Shown here piece by piece: positions 16,301-24,218 of a stretch of DNA of 41,353 nt (position 1 is its first letter; every line of letters begins with the position of its first letter). The position numbers and the translations under genes are program-made. The notes beneath the pieces were generated by a model that saw nothing but the letters and a program-made list of their open reading frames with translations, was not told the DNA's origin and did no database searches. Source of the stretch: Flavobacterium pokkalii (GTDB lineage Bacteria; Bacteroidota; Bacteroidia; Flavobacteriales; Flavobacteriaceae); the NCBI RefSeq assembly GCF_014596575.1, contig NZ_NASZ01000030.1:1-41353 (forward strand). Direction: 5' to 3'.

Positions 16301-17770
16301 ATGAATTCCGAAAATTCAAATACGAAATGGGGACAGTTTATTTCGCTGGTATCCGTGTTTTTCTTCTGGGGATTTGTTGGTTCAGCCAATGACATTTTAA
16401 TCCCGGTTTTCAAAAAGGTATTTACCTTATCACAGGTGCAATCGCAATTAGTCGCCTGGGCATTTTATGCCGCCTATTTTGTGGGTTCGATTATCTTCTT
16501 TTTAATCTCATTAAAATCCGATGTTTTACAAAAATTTGGATACAAAAAAACATTAGCTGCCGGATTAACACTCTCAGCGTTTGGTTCCTTTTTATTTGTT
16601 CCTGCTGCCACAATGGAAAGTTTTACATTTTTCCTGACCGCCCTATTTACGGTTGGCCTGGGTTTTTCTATCCAGCAAATCGTAGCCAATCCGTTAGCGA
16701 TTAAAATGGGAAGTCCCGCCACAGGAGCACACAGATTAACTCTGGCTGGTGGTGTCAATTCATTCGGAACTACCATTGGAGCTATTTTATTGGGAATCGC
16801 ATTATTCGGAATGGGAAATAACAAAAAAACAGCCCTTTCATTGGAAGACATTAAATTTCCGTTTATCATTTTAGGCTGCGCTTTTATTGCTGTAGCACTT
16901 TTTATGCTTTTCTCCAAAATTGAAGATCCTGTAAAACAGGAAGAAGCTAAAATTGAACACGGACACAAAAACTTCAGCATCTTAGATTATCCGCAGTTGT
17001 ATTTAGGGATGCTGGCGATTTTTATTTATGTAGGAACTGAAGTTACCATCATCAGTAACCTGCCTGCTTTATTGAAAACAAACGAATTTGGAAATATTTT
17101 GGAAGAAGCCATCCCTCCTTTTATTGCTTTGTACTGGGGAAGTTTGATGATTGGTCGCTGGAACGGAGGTGTAAACGTATTCGACACTTCCAAAACCACC
17201 AATATGTTGCTTAAATTTATAGTTCCTGCGATTGCTTTTGGCGTAATTATTTTTACCAATATTTTTGCCGAACACGAAGTTTCTGCCTTTTATATTTACC
17301 CAATCTGGATTTTATTTTTTATTCTGATGAGTTTTATTGGCGGAAAAAATGCAGGAAAAACACTGATGCTCTTTGGGTTTTCAGGTTTAGCAATGATGTT
17401 TATCGGATTAGTTTATCCGGATAGGGAAATTGCCAAATTCTTTTTCATTTCCGGCGGATTATTTCTGTCAATCATGTGGCCATCCATTTTTGATTTGGCT
17501 ATTGCCGGACTGGGAAAAAACACCGGAAAAGCTTCTTCTTTCTTAATTATGATGATTTTAGGCGGCGGGGTAATTCCGTTAATCCAGGGACGAATTTGTG
17601 ATTTTGATCTCACTAGTCCGGAAGGTATTTTTGGAATTTCCTGGACACATTTCTCATACATTATTCCTCTTTTAGGTTTTGCCTATCTCGCTTTTTACGG
17701 TTTTTATTGCCCAAAAATCCTAAGAAAACAAGGAATAACACATATTGAAACCGAAGGTGGCTCTCACTAA
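16301..17770 (+). CDS. nagP: Sugar:H+ symporter of the MFS FucP/NagP type
   Basis: 489 residues, about 12 transmembrane segments. The first segment (ISLVSVFFFWGFVGSANDILIP split over the helix) and the following VQSQLVAWAFYAAYFVGS region are characteristic of the FucP/GluP/NagP subfamily; KMGSPATGAHRLTLAGGVNSFGTTIGA is the conserved loop/helix 5 region. Because it is divergent from a GH20 hexosaminidase, N-acetylglucosamine is the likely substrate, hence NagP; this is inferred from context, since fucose and glucose transporters look alike. Transport is into the cytoplasm across the inner membrane. A terminator follows immediately. Confidence 0.85.
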   Translation: MNSENSNTKWGQFISLVSVFFFWGFVGSANDILIPVFKKVFTLSQVQSQLVAWAFYAAYFVGSIIFFLISLKSDVLQKFGYKKTLAAGLTLSAFGSFLFVPAATMESFTFFLTALFTVGLGFSIQQIVANPLAIKMGSPATGAHRLTLAGGVNSFGTTIGAILLGIALFGMGNNKKTALSLEDIKFPFIILGCAFIAVALFMLFSKIEDPVKQEEAKIEHGHKNFSILDYPQLYLGMLAIFIYVGTEVTIISNLPALLKTNEFGNILEEAIPPFIALYWGSLMIGRWNGGVNVFDTSKTTNMLLKFIVPAIAFGVIIFTNIFAEHEVSAFYIYPIWILFFILMSFIGGKNAGKTLMLFGFSGLAMMFIGLVYPDREIAKFFFISGGLFLSIMWPSIFDLAIAGLGKNTGKASSFLIMMILGGGVIPLIQGRICDFDLTSPEGIFGISWTHFSYIIPLLGFAYLAFYGFYCPKILRKQGITHIETEGGSH

Positions 17771-17788
17771 CACAAACATGTTTCAACC

Positions 17789-17824
17789 AACAAAGCCGTC
17801 ATTTTTGACGGCTTTGTTTATTTT
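17789..17824 (+). terminator. Intrinsic terminator after nagP
   Basis: Twelve-base perfect stem AACAAAGCCGTC / GACGGCTTTGTT with loop ATTTTT and a T-rich 3' flank. Confidence 0.85.
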
Positions 17825-17851
17825 AATCACTATCGAATTTAACCGCAATCG

Positions 17852-17883
17852 TTTCAATAAATTAATTTTTAAAAATATATTTG
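17852..17883 (+). promoter_or_regulatory. Promoter of the 392-aa lipoprotein gene
   Basis: TATATTTG at 17876-17883 is an exact -7 match, preceded at 20 bases by TTTC (17852-17855) as a weak -33. The start codon follows 16 bases after the -7 box, so the leader is very short. Confidence 0.45.
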
Positions 17884-17899
17884 TTCCAAATTATTAAAA

Positions 17900-19078
17900 A
17901 TGAAAAAACAACTACCCCTACTCGCTCTCTTTTTCTTTATCCTCTCCTGCGGCGTCAAGCAAACCCGTAACTTACTCACTTCCGGAAATTATGACGAAGC
18001 CATAGATAACGCCATCAATAATTTGCGCAGCAATAAAGACAAAAAAGGCAATCAGGAATATGTTTATTTACTGGAAGAAGCCTTTTACAAAGCTAAAGAA
18101 AGAGACTTAAACCAGCTGAATTTATTGGAACAGGACAAAAATCCGGTTAATCTTGAAAGAATATACAATACTTATATTCAGCTAAATAATCGTCAGGAAA
18201 AAATCAAACCTTTACTCCCTTTACGATTATTAAAAGAAGGCAAAAATGCCAAATTTTCTTTTGATAATTACAACAAACAAATCGTTGACAGCAAAAATGC
18301 TCTTTCGGAATATTTATACGAAAACAGCAAAGCACTTTTAAAATCAACCAATAAATTAGATTTCAGAAAAGCTTATGACGATTTGGAATATCTGAACCAA
18401 ATTAATCCCAACTATCAAAACACTTTACAACTACAGGAAGAAGCACTAAACAAGGGAAAATACTATGTAAATGTTGTTTTACGCAATCAAACCAACATGC
18501 TTATTCCGATGGATTTACAAAACGATTTACTCGATTTTAACACCTACGGAATGAACGACAAATGGACAGTATATCACAGTACTTTGCAAAAACAAATTAA
18601 ATACGATTACCAAATTATCGTCAATTTTAGAGATATTGTGATTAGTCCGGAACAAATTAAAGAGAAAGAATTTGTAAAAGAAAAACAAATCAAAGACGGA
18701 CTGAAAGACCTTTTGGACAAAAACGGCAAACCGGTTAAAGACAGTCTAGGAAAAGTAATCAAAGTAGATAATTTAAAAACAATTGTAATCAGAATTCGGG
18801 AATTTAACCAATATAAAGCCTGTCAAGTCGCTGCTAACGTGGATTATCTTGATTTTAAAAACAAACAGCTTTTAAAATCTTTTCCCATCGCAAGTGAATC
18901 GGTTTTTAAAAATGATTATGCCACGTACAAAGGCGATAAAAGAGCTACGGAAGAAGCTTATTACCCTTATTTTAGCCGAAAATTAATTCCGTTTCCAAGC
19001 AACGAACAGATGGTTTTTGACACCGGAGAAGATTTAAAAGCGAAATTAAAAGGAATTTTAACAAAAAACAGATTTTAA
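17900..19078 (+). CDS. Lipoprotein with helical-repeat N-terminus, unknown function
   Basis: 392 residues. A lipoprotein signal (MKKQLPLLALFFFILSCG) gives a lipidated Cys at residue 17. Residues ~20-180 are helical and TPR-like (LLTSGNYDEAIDNAINNL, KAYDDLEYLNQINPNYQNTLQLQ), and the rest is strand-rich, with a Lys/Glu-rich stretch (EFVKEKQIKDGLKDLLDKNG). I know this as a conserved hypothetical lipoprotein of flavobacteria without an assigned job. It probably faces the periplasm and the TPR part suggests protein contacts. It stands alone between the nagP terminator and the arginine operon leader. Confidence 0.8.
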   Translation: MKKQLPLLALFFFILSCGVKQTRNLLTSGNYDEAIDNAINNLRSNKDKKGNQEYVYLLEEAFYKAKERDLNQLNLLEQDKNPVNLERIYNTYIQLNNRQEKIKPLLPLRLLKEGKNAKFSFDNYNKQIVDSKNALSEYLYENSKALLKSTNKLDFRKAYDDLEYLNQINPNYQNTLQLQEEALNKGKYYVNVVLRNQTNMLIPMDLQNDLLDFNTYGMNDKWTVYHSTLQKQIKYDYQIIVNFRDIVISPEQIKEKEFVKEKQIKDGLKDLLDKNGKPVKDSLGKVIKVDNLKTIVIRIREFNQYKACQVAANVDYLDFKNKQLLKSFPIASESVFKNDYATYKGDKRATEEAYYPYFSRKLIPFPSNEQMVFDTGEDLKAKLKGILTKNRF

Positions 19079-19171
19079 TTTCAAATCAAAAACCTAACAA
19101 TCAATATTTTAACCAAAACTCACAAAAGTTAAAATAAATCATAAAAGCTTACTCAGTTAAAAAAATATGTG

Positions 19172-19179
19172 TACTTTTG
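19172..19179 (+). promoter_or_regulatory. -7 promoter box of the arginine operon
   Basis: TACTTTTG exactly matches TAnnTTTG, followed by CATC. A start of transcription near 19184-19187 would give a ~310-base leader before the GNAT gene. No clear -33 TTTG is visible at 17-23 bases upstream. Confidence 0.5.
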
Positions 19180-19496
19180 CATCAATGAATTACAAGAGTG
19201 CACATATTACCTTTTTGTCACGGTTAAACGGACCGATTACTTCGCCCGAAGTACGGATACTATTCTAGTATCTAAAAATCATTCGTTTAATTATTCATTT
19301 TTTATCAGTACCAAATTGAAATTAGAACCGTTATCCGTTGGATTAACTTATCCCGAAAACAAAAAATCACACATTTTATATTCCCACATTTTTTCTTGTT
19401 GGTTTTATTATGTTAATTTTGCAGTCAATTTCAAAAAAGGTTTAGTATTAAATTATCATTATTTCACATTTTTTAACCCAAAATTCATCTTTTGAA
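19180..19496 (+). promoter_or_regulatory. Long structured leader of the arginine/proline operon
   Basis: About 310 transcribed bases precede the first gene, unusually long for this window. Two adjacent hairpins are present: 19233-19256 (CCG, bulge AT, TACTTC, loop GCCC, GAAGTA, CGG) and 19256-19272 (GATACTA, loop TTC, TAGTATC). They sit inside and at the end of a small reading frame. The rest is AT-rich with a TTATCCGTTGGATTAA partial palindrome near 19333. A cis-acting attenuator or riboswitch-like control is possible; I do not recognise a known class. Confidence 0.4.
19185..19268 (+). CDS. Candidate leader peptide (uORF), 27 codons
   Basis: ATG at 19185 lies almost at the predicted transcription start, so it would be leaderless, and the frame runs 27 codons to TAG at 19266. 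It holds two CGG arginine codons (codons 13 and 24); the second, together with the stop, falls in the two hairpins. That arrangement is reminiscent of translation-coupled attenuation in an arginine operon. No codon-use or conservation evidence can be given, and a frame of this length can arise by chance. Confidence 0.25.
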   Translation: MNYKSAHITFLSRLNGPITSPEVRILF

Positions 19497-20120
19497 ATGA
19501 ATATCTCTATTGTTATAGCTCAGGAAGAACATTTTAAGTATGCACAAATTATTTGTGATACGATAGAAACTTCTGCCTTATTGAGAGGAACCGGAATAGC
19601 AAAAAGAACTCCTGAATATATCCAGAAAAAAATGACTAACAGAGATGCTGTTATCGCTTTGGATAAAAATGGGGATTTTGCAGGTTTCTGCTATATCGAA
19701 AGTTGGCAACATGGAAAATTTGTTGCACACTCAGGTTTGATTGTACATCCTGATTTTAGAAATCTTGGTTTAGCTAAAAAAATCAAAAGCTTTGTATTTG
19801 ATTATTCCTTACAAAAATATCCGGGAGCTAAAGTTTTTGGAATTACCACAGGATTAGCGGTAATGAAAATCAATTCGGAGTTGGGTTATAAACCGGTACC
19901 TTTTTCTGAATTAACCAGCGATCCTACATTTTGGTCCGGTTGTAAAACCTGTACTAACTTTGAAATCTTAAAAAGTAAAGATTACAAAATGTGTTTGTGT
20001 ACCGGAATGCTTTACGATCCGGCCGAAAAACCAAAAGATCCGCCAAAACATCCTTTTAATGTGAGAATTTGGAACCGATTAAAAAAAATCAAACAGGCTC
20101 TTTTTTTAGAAAACAAATAA
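19497..20120 (+). CDS. GNAT acyltransferase, candidate N-acylglutamate synthase
   Basis: 207 residues. GNAT fold: strand VIALDKNGDFAGFCYIE (~52-68), then LIVHPDFRNLGLAKKI (81-96) with the acyl-CoA pyrophosphate loop RNLGLA. Residues ~111-135 form the second half-site (AKVFGITTGLAVMKINSELGY). The C-terminal part has a CxxC...CxC pattern (Cys149, 152, 166, 168) that may bind metal. It heads an operon that contains every later step from acyl-glutamate to arginine but no argA or argJ, so it is the best candidate for making N-acetyl- or N-succinyl-glutamate. From memory the same GNAT-argG-argC-argD order occurs in Bacteroides. Function is inferred from family and position. Confidence 0.8.
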   Translation: MNISIVIAQEEHFKYAQIICDTIETSALLRGTGIAKRTPEYIQKKMTNRDAVIALDKNGDFAGFCYIESWQHGKFVAHSGLIVHPDFRNLGLAKKIKSFVFDYSLQKYPGAKVFGITTGLAVMKINSELGYKPVPFSELTSDPTFWSGCKTCTNFEILKSKDYKMCLCTGMLYDPAEKPKDPPKHPFNVRIWNRLKKIKQALFLENK

Positions 20121-20204
20121 AACGAACAAAAATAAATTATACATAATCAGCTTGAAGTTAAGTTCCTTTAAACCGAACAGCAGATAGCCCATAGATCCAG
20201 AAAA

Positions 20205-21398
20205 ATGAAAAAAGTTGTATTAGCTTATAGTGGAGGTTTAGATACCTCATATTGCCTTAAATATTTAAAAAATGAAAAAGGATATGAAGTTCACACCGTA
20301 TTAATTAATACAGGAGGTTTTGATGAAGAAGAATTAGCAGCAATTGAAAAAAGAGCCTACGAATTAGGAAGTGCTCAACATGCTAATTTGACCATTCTTG
20401 ACAAATATTACGATAAAGCAATTAAATATTTGATTTATGGTAATGTTTTAAAAAACAACACCTACCCACTATCAGTAAGTGCTGAGCGTGTTTTTCAGGC
20501 TATCGAGGCTATCAAATATGCTAAATCGGTTGGTGCAAGTGCTATTGCTCACGGAAGTACCGGCGCCGGAAACGACCAAATTCGTTTTGACTTAATTTTC
20601 CAAACTATCGCTCCGGAAATCGAAATTATCACTCCTATCCGTGATTTGAAATTATCAAGACAGGAAGAAGTAGATTACTTAATAAAAAACGGAGTGCACT
20701 ATTCTTGGGAAAAAGCACAATATTCTATCAACAAAGGTCTTTGGGGAACTTCTGTTGGAGGTAAAGAAACTTTAACTTCTAAAGATCCGCTACCTGGCGA
20801 GGCTTACCCTTCTCAATTACAAAAAGAAGGTGAAGAAAAAGTGACTTTGGAATTCAAAAAAGGAGAATTGATTGCTATCAACGGCGTTGCTGACAAACCA
20901 TCTAACAATATCGTTGCCTTAGAAAAATTAGCGAATGCGTATGCAATCGGTAGAGATATTCACGTAGGTGATACGATTATCGGAATCAAAGGAAGAGTTG
21001 GTTTTGAAGCTGCTGCTCCATTAATTATCATCAAAGCACACCATTTATTAGAGAAACACACTCTTGGTAAATGGCAACAATACTGGAAAGAACAACTAGG
21101 AAACTGGTACGGAATGTTATTCCACGAAGGACAGTTCTTAGATCCGGTAATGCGTAACATTGAGACTTTCCTTGAAGACACTCAAAAAACAGTGAACGGA
21201 AAAGTATTTGTTTCTTTGAAACCTTACCACTTTTCATTAGACGGAATTGAATCAGAAAACGATTTAATGAACACTGGTTTCGGTCAGTATGGTGAAATGA
21301 ACAATGCCTGGACATCAGAAGATGCTAAAGGATTCATCAAAATTTTAGGTAATGCTCAAAATATTTTCTCTTCAGTAAATAAAGAGTCTTATGAATAA
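20205..21398 (+). CDS. argG: Argininosuccinate synthase
   Basis: 397 residues, normal length. ATP-dependent joining of citrulline and aspartate. The N-terminal PP-loop AYSGGLDTSY (8-17) binds ATP; AHGSTGAGNDQIRFDL and SINKGLWGTSVGG are the citrulline/aspartate-binding segments. It follows the GNAT gene by 84 bases without a terminator between them. Its early place, before the genes of the preceding pathway steps, matches the Bacteroidota arrangement. Confidence 0.97.
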   Translation: MKKVVLAYSGGLDTSYCLKYLKNEKGYEVHTVLINTGGFDEEELAAIEKRAYELGSAQHANLTILDKYYDKAIKYLIYGNVLKNNTYPLSVSAERVFQAIEAIKYAKSVGASAIAHGSTGAGNDQIRFDLIFQTIAPEIEIITPIRDLKLSRQEEVDYLIKNGVHYSWEKAQYSINKGLWGTSVGGKETLTSKDPLPGEAYPSQLQKEGEEKVTLEFKKGELIAINGVADKPSNNIVALEKLANAYAIGRDIHVGDTIIGIKGRVGFEAAAPLIIIKAHHLLEKHTLGKWQQYWKEQLGNWYGMLFHEGQFLDPVMRNIETFLEDTQKTVNGKVFVSLKPYHFSLDGIESENDLMNTGFGQYGEMNNAWTSEDAKGFIKILGNAQNIFSSVNKESYE

Positions 21399-21475
21399 AC
21401 TTCTTTTCTAAATGGAAAGGAATTTGTAAAAAAGGTGAATCGAATCTATCATTGAATTCAAAACAAACTTGGACT

Positions 21476-21883
21476 ATGAAAAACAAATTGTTATTATTTT
21501 TCCCTATTTTCCTATTATTTATGGGATGTGCGAATGATGCAGAAACAACAACAAAAGAAATTTCAAGTGAAGTTTTATTTTTTGAATTTATCCCTGATAC
21601 AGGTAATAGTTCGTCTCGATTACATTATGAAATAAAATACACAAATCCTAATGATTTTGCTATTCAAGGTTACACAACTGTTACTTTGAATTACAATGGA
21701 TTAGTACTAACACCAATAAAAAGACTACCTCAGGATCCATATATCAATATTGAGGCAAATTCTAGTTATACAGAAGTTTATAATGTAGAATCGCCACATG
21801 ATACCCAATCTCTGAGTCCGGAACAAATCCAGTCTTTTTATGTGAAATTTGTATCAACTAAGTTTACTATTGTAAATGAATAG
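21476..21883 (+). CDS. Small lipoprotein inside the arginine operon
   Basis: 135 residues from the ATG at 21476; a longer frame from a TTG at 21452 is unlikely, because the lipoprotein signal starts right at this ATG (MKNKLLLFFPIFLLFMGC, lipidated Cys at residue 18). The mature part is strand-rich (HYEIKYTNPNDFAIQGYTTV, TLNYNGLVLTP) like a small beta-sandwich; no family recognised. It lies between argG (78 bases before) and argC (28 bases after) and must be co-transcribed. Nothing in it suggests a role in arginine synthesis; likely a lineage-specific insertion. Confidence 0.7.
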   Translation: MKNKLLLFFPIFLLFMGCANDAETTTKEISSEVLFFEFIPDTGNSSSRLHYEIKYTNPNDFAIQGYTTVTLNYNGLVLTPIKRLPQDPYINIEANSSYTEVYNVESPHDTQSLSPEQIQSFYVKFVSTKFTIVNE

Positions 21884-21911
21884 CCAAAACATTAGAAAAA
21901 ATAAATAAACT

Positions 21912-22889
21912 ATGATTAAAGTTGGAATAATAGGCGGATCGGGATATACAGCAGGAGAATTAATCAGAATCCTGATGTTTCACCCAAATGCCGAACTAGA
22001 TTTTGTTTACAGTACTACTAATGCCGGAAAATCACTTTCTATTGCGCATCAGGATTTAATGGGTGATATTGAAATGAATTTTACCGATGTTGTTAATCCT
22101 AATGTAGATGTTGTTTTCTTGTGTTTAGGACACGGAAAATCAATTGCTTTTTTAGAGAATAATAAATTTTCTGATACAGCGAAAATTATCGACTTAGGAA
22201 ATGATTTCCGTTTGACAAAAGATAAAGAATTCGACGGAAAATCATTTGTTTATGGCTTGCCTGAACTAAACAAAACCGATATTCAATCAGCAAATTATAT
22301 CGCTAATCCGGGTTGTTTTGCAACAGCTATTCAATTGGCTTTATTACCCTTGGCAGCAGATGGAAAATTAACCGAAGATGTTCACATCAATGCTACAACA
22401 GGAAGTACTGGTGCAGGTGTAGGCTTGTCGGCTACTTCTCATTTTAGTTGGAGAAACAACAATTTTTCGCACTATAAAGCTTTTGAACACCAACATTTAG
22501 GCGAAATCAACCAAAGCATCAATCAGTTACAAGCTTCTTATTCTGATGAATTGATTTTTATTCCTAACAGAGGGGATTTTCCAAGAGGAATTTTTGCTAC
22601 ATTATATACCAAATCAGAAGAGAGTTTAGAAGATTTAGTGGCTAAATACGAGGCTTTTTATAAAGATCAGCCATTTGTAACGGTTACAACCACAAACATC
22701 AACGTGAAACAGGTGGTTCAAACCAACAAATGTATCATCAGTTTAATGAAAAAAGGAAACCGGGTGTTAATAACATCAATTATTGATAATTTATTAAAAG
22801 GTGCCTCCGGTCAGGCCGTTCAAAACATGAACTTGATGTTTGGACTGGAAGAAACAACTGGATTACACCTAAAACCTTGTGGATTCTAA
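21912..22889 (+). CDS. argC: N-acyl-gamma-glutamyl-phosphate reductase
   Basis: 325 residues. NADPH-dependent reduction of acyl-glutamyl phosphate to the semialdehyde. The Rossmann loop GIIGGSGYTAGEL (6-18) and catalytic Cys135 in ANPGCFATAI are intact, and the conserved His is in EHQHLGEI (~195). It is the shorter ArgC type. It may act on acetylated or succinylated substrate; see the transcarbamylase. A repeat fills the 69 bases before argD. Confidence 0.95.
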   Translation: MIKVGIIGGSGYTAGELIRILMFHPNAELDFVYSTTNAGKSLSIAHQDLMGDIEMNFTDVVNPNVDVVFLCLGHGKSIAFLENNKFSDTAKIIDLGNDFRLTKDKEFDGKSFVYGLPELNKTDIQSANYIANPGCFATAIQLALLPLAADGKLTEDVHINATTGSTGAGVGLSATSHFSWRNNNFSHYKAFEHQHLGEINQSINQLQASYSDELIFIPNRGDFPRGIFATLYTKSEESLEDLVAKYEAFYKDQPFVTVTTTNINVKQVVQTNKCIISLMKKGNRVLITSIIDNLLKGASGQAVQNMNLMFGLEETTGLHLKPCGF

Positions 22890-22947
22890 AAAAGTTTAAT
22901 CGGTCAATCGTTAAATCGATTAACCGAATAAACGATTAAACATTTAA
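22890..22947. repeat. Dispersed ATTAAAC-type repeat, copy 3 (argC-argD gap)
   Basis: Inverted repeat with outer arms GTTTAATCG (22894-22902) and CGATTAAAC (22933-22941) and inner arms GGTCAATCG / CGATTAACC (one mismatch). Could fold in the operon mRNA just upstream of the argD ribosome-binding region. Confidence 0.75.
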
Positions 22948-22958
22948 ACTGTAAAAAA

Positions 22959-24095
22959 ATGAACTTATTTGACGTTTACCCATTATATCCTATCACGCCT
23001 GTAAAAGCAGTAGATTGCACTATTTACGACGAAAAAGGAACTGAATATTTAGATTTATACTCTGGTCACGGAGTAATTTCTATTGGTCACACCCAACCGG
23101 ATTATGTGGCTAAAGTAAAAGAGCAATTGGATAATTTGAGTTTTTACTCGAATGCTATCCAAAATCCGTTACAAGTAGAATTAGCTGAAAAATTAGGAAA
23201 AGCTTCCGGCTTAACTGATTTTAGTTTATTCTTGTGTAGTTCTGGCGCTGAAGCCAACGAGAATGCTTTAAAACTAGCCTCTTTTCATACGAATAAATCA
23301 AGAGTAATTGCTTTTGATAATTCTTTTCACGGAAGAACATCAGCGGCTGTAGCGGTTACCGACAATAAAAAAATTGTTGCTCCATTAAATGCACAACAAG
23401 TAGTTACTTTCCTTCCTTTAAACCAAATCGAATTGGTTGAAGCAGAATTACAAAAAGGAGATGTTTGTGCGGTTATCATCGAACCAATTCAAGGTGTGGG
23501 TGGTTTAGATCAGGGAACAACCGAATTTTTCCAAGCGCTTGAAAAAGCTTGTAAAGCAAACGACGTTGTTTTAATTTTAGACGAAGTACAATCCGGTTAC
23601 GGAAGAAGCGGAAAATTCTTTGCTTTTCAACACCACGGAATCAATCCGGATATTGTAACAACTGCTAAAGGTATGGGAAACGGTTTCCCTATTGGAGGCG
23701 TTTTGATTTCTCCTAAATTCCAGGCTAGTTATGGTTTATTAGGAACTACTTTTGGCGGAAGCCACTTAGCTTGTGCTGCCGGAATTGCGGTTTTAGACGT
23801 GATGGCTGATAAAAAACTAATTGAAAACACCAATAAAGTTTCTGAATATTTCTTTGAAGCGATTAAAGTAATTCCTGAAATCAAACAGGTAAAAGGAAAA
23901 GGACTAATGTTAGGAGTTGAATTTGACTTTGACGTGAGTGCTTTGAGAAAGAAAATGATTATCGAAAAATATATTTTCACAGGAGGTGCTAACAATAAAA
24001 ACTTATTGAGAATCCTTCCGCCGCTAACGATTACAACTGATGCGATTGACACATTTATCAAAGCATTACAGGAATCCTTAGCTGAATTGAAATAA
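22959..24095 (+). CDS. argD: N-acyl-ornithine aminotransferase
   Basis: 378 residues, class III PLP aminotransferase. The PLP Lys is K237 in TTAKGMGNG, with DEVQ (208-211) contacting the pyridine ring and CSSGAEANENALK (93-105) the phosphate. It transfers the amino group from glutamate to acyl-glutamate semialdehyde. The operon position between argC and the transcarbamylase supports ArgD over a catabolic ornithine aminotransferase. Confidence 0.92.
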   Translation: MNLFDVYPLYPITPVKAVDCTIYDEKGTEYLDLYSGHGVISIGHTQPDYVAKVKEQLDNLSFYSNAIQNPLQVELAEKLGKASGLTDFSLFLCSSGAEANENALKLASFHTNKSRVIAFDNSFHGRTSAAVAVTDNKKIVAPLNAQQVVTFLPLNQIELVEAELQKGDVCAVIIEPIQGVGGLDQGTTEFFQALEKACKANDVVLILDEVQSGYGRSGKFFAFQHHGINPDIVTTAKGMGNGFPIGGVLISPKFQASYGLLGTTFGGSHLACAAGIAVLDVMADKKLIENTNKVSEYFFEAIKVIPEIKQVKGKGLMLGVEFDFDVSALRKKMIIEKYIFTGGANNKNLLRILPPLTITTDAIDTFIKALQESLAELK

Positions 24096-24124
24096 TATTT
24101 CGATTAATATATTATAATTTTTAG

Positions 24125-24157
24125 AATCTGCTAAAATCTGTAAAATCTGCGTGCTAA
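24125..24157. repeat. Dispersed AATCTGC repeat, copy 1 (argD-proA gap)
   Basis: Tandem-like AATCTGCTAAAATCTG followed by TAAAATCTGCGTGCTAA. The same wording (AATCTGCTAAATCTGCGTGC) lies at 39207-39226, between the VOC and nitroreductase genes. Confidence 0.7.
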
Positions 24158-24218
24158 TTTTTTTCACCCAGATTCCGCAAATTTAAACAGCTTTTGTAAT
24201 GATTAAATAAAAAAATCA

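Noticed and set aside
16474..16980. 168-aa antisense frame inside nagP
   Set aside because: Shadow of the hydrophobic transporter gene, no domain, no promoter.
19169..19495. 108-aa open frame from a GTG in the arginine operon leader
   Set aside because: It starts inside the -7 promoter box, has no ribosome-binding site or recognisable domain, and its composition (many Phe, Tyr, Asn, Ser) is that of translated AT-rich non-coding DNA.
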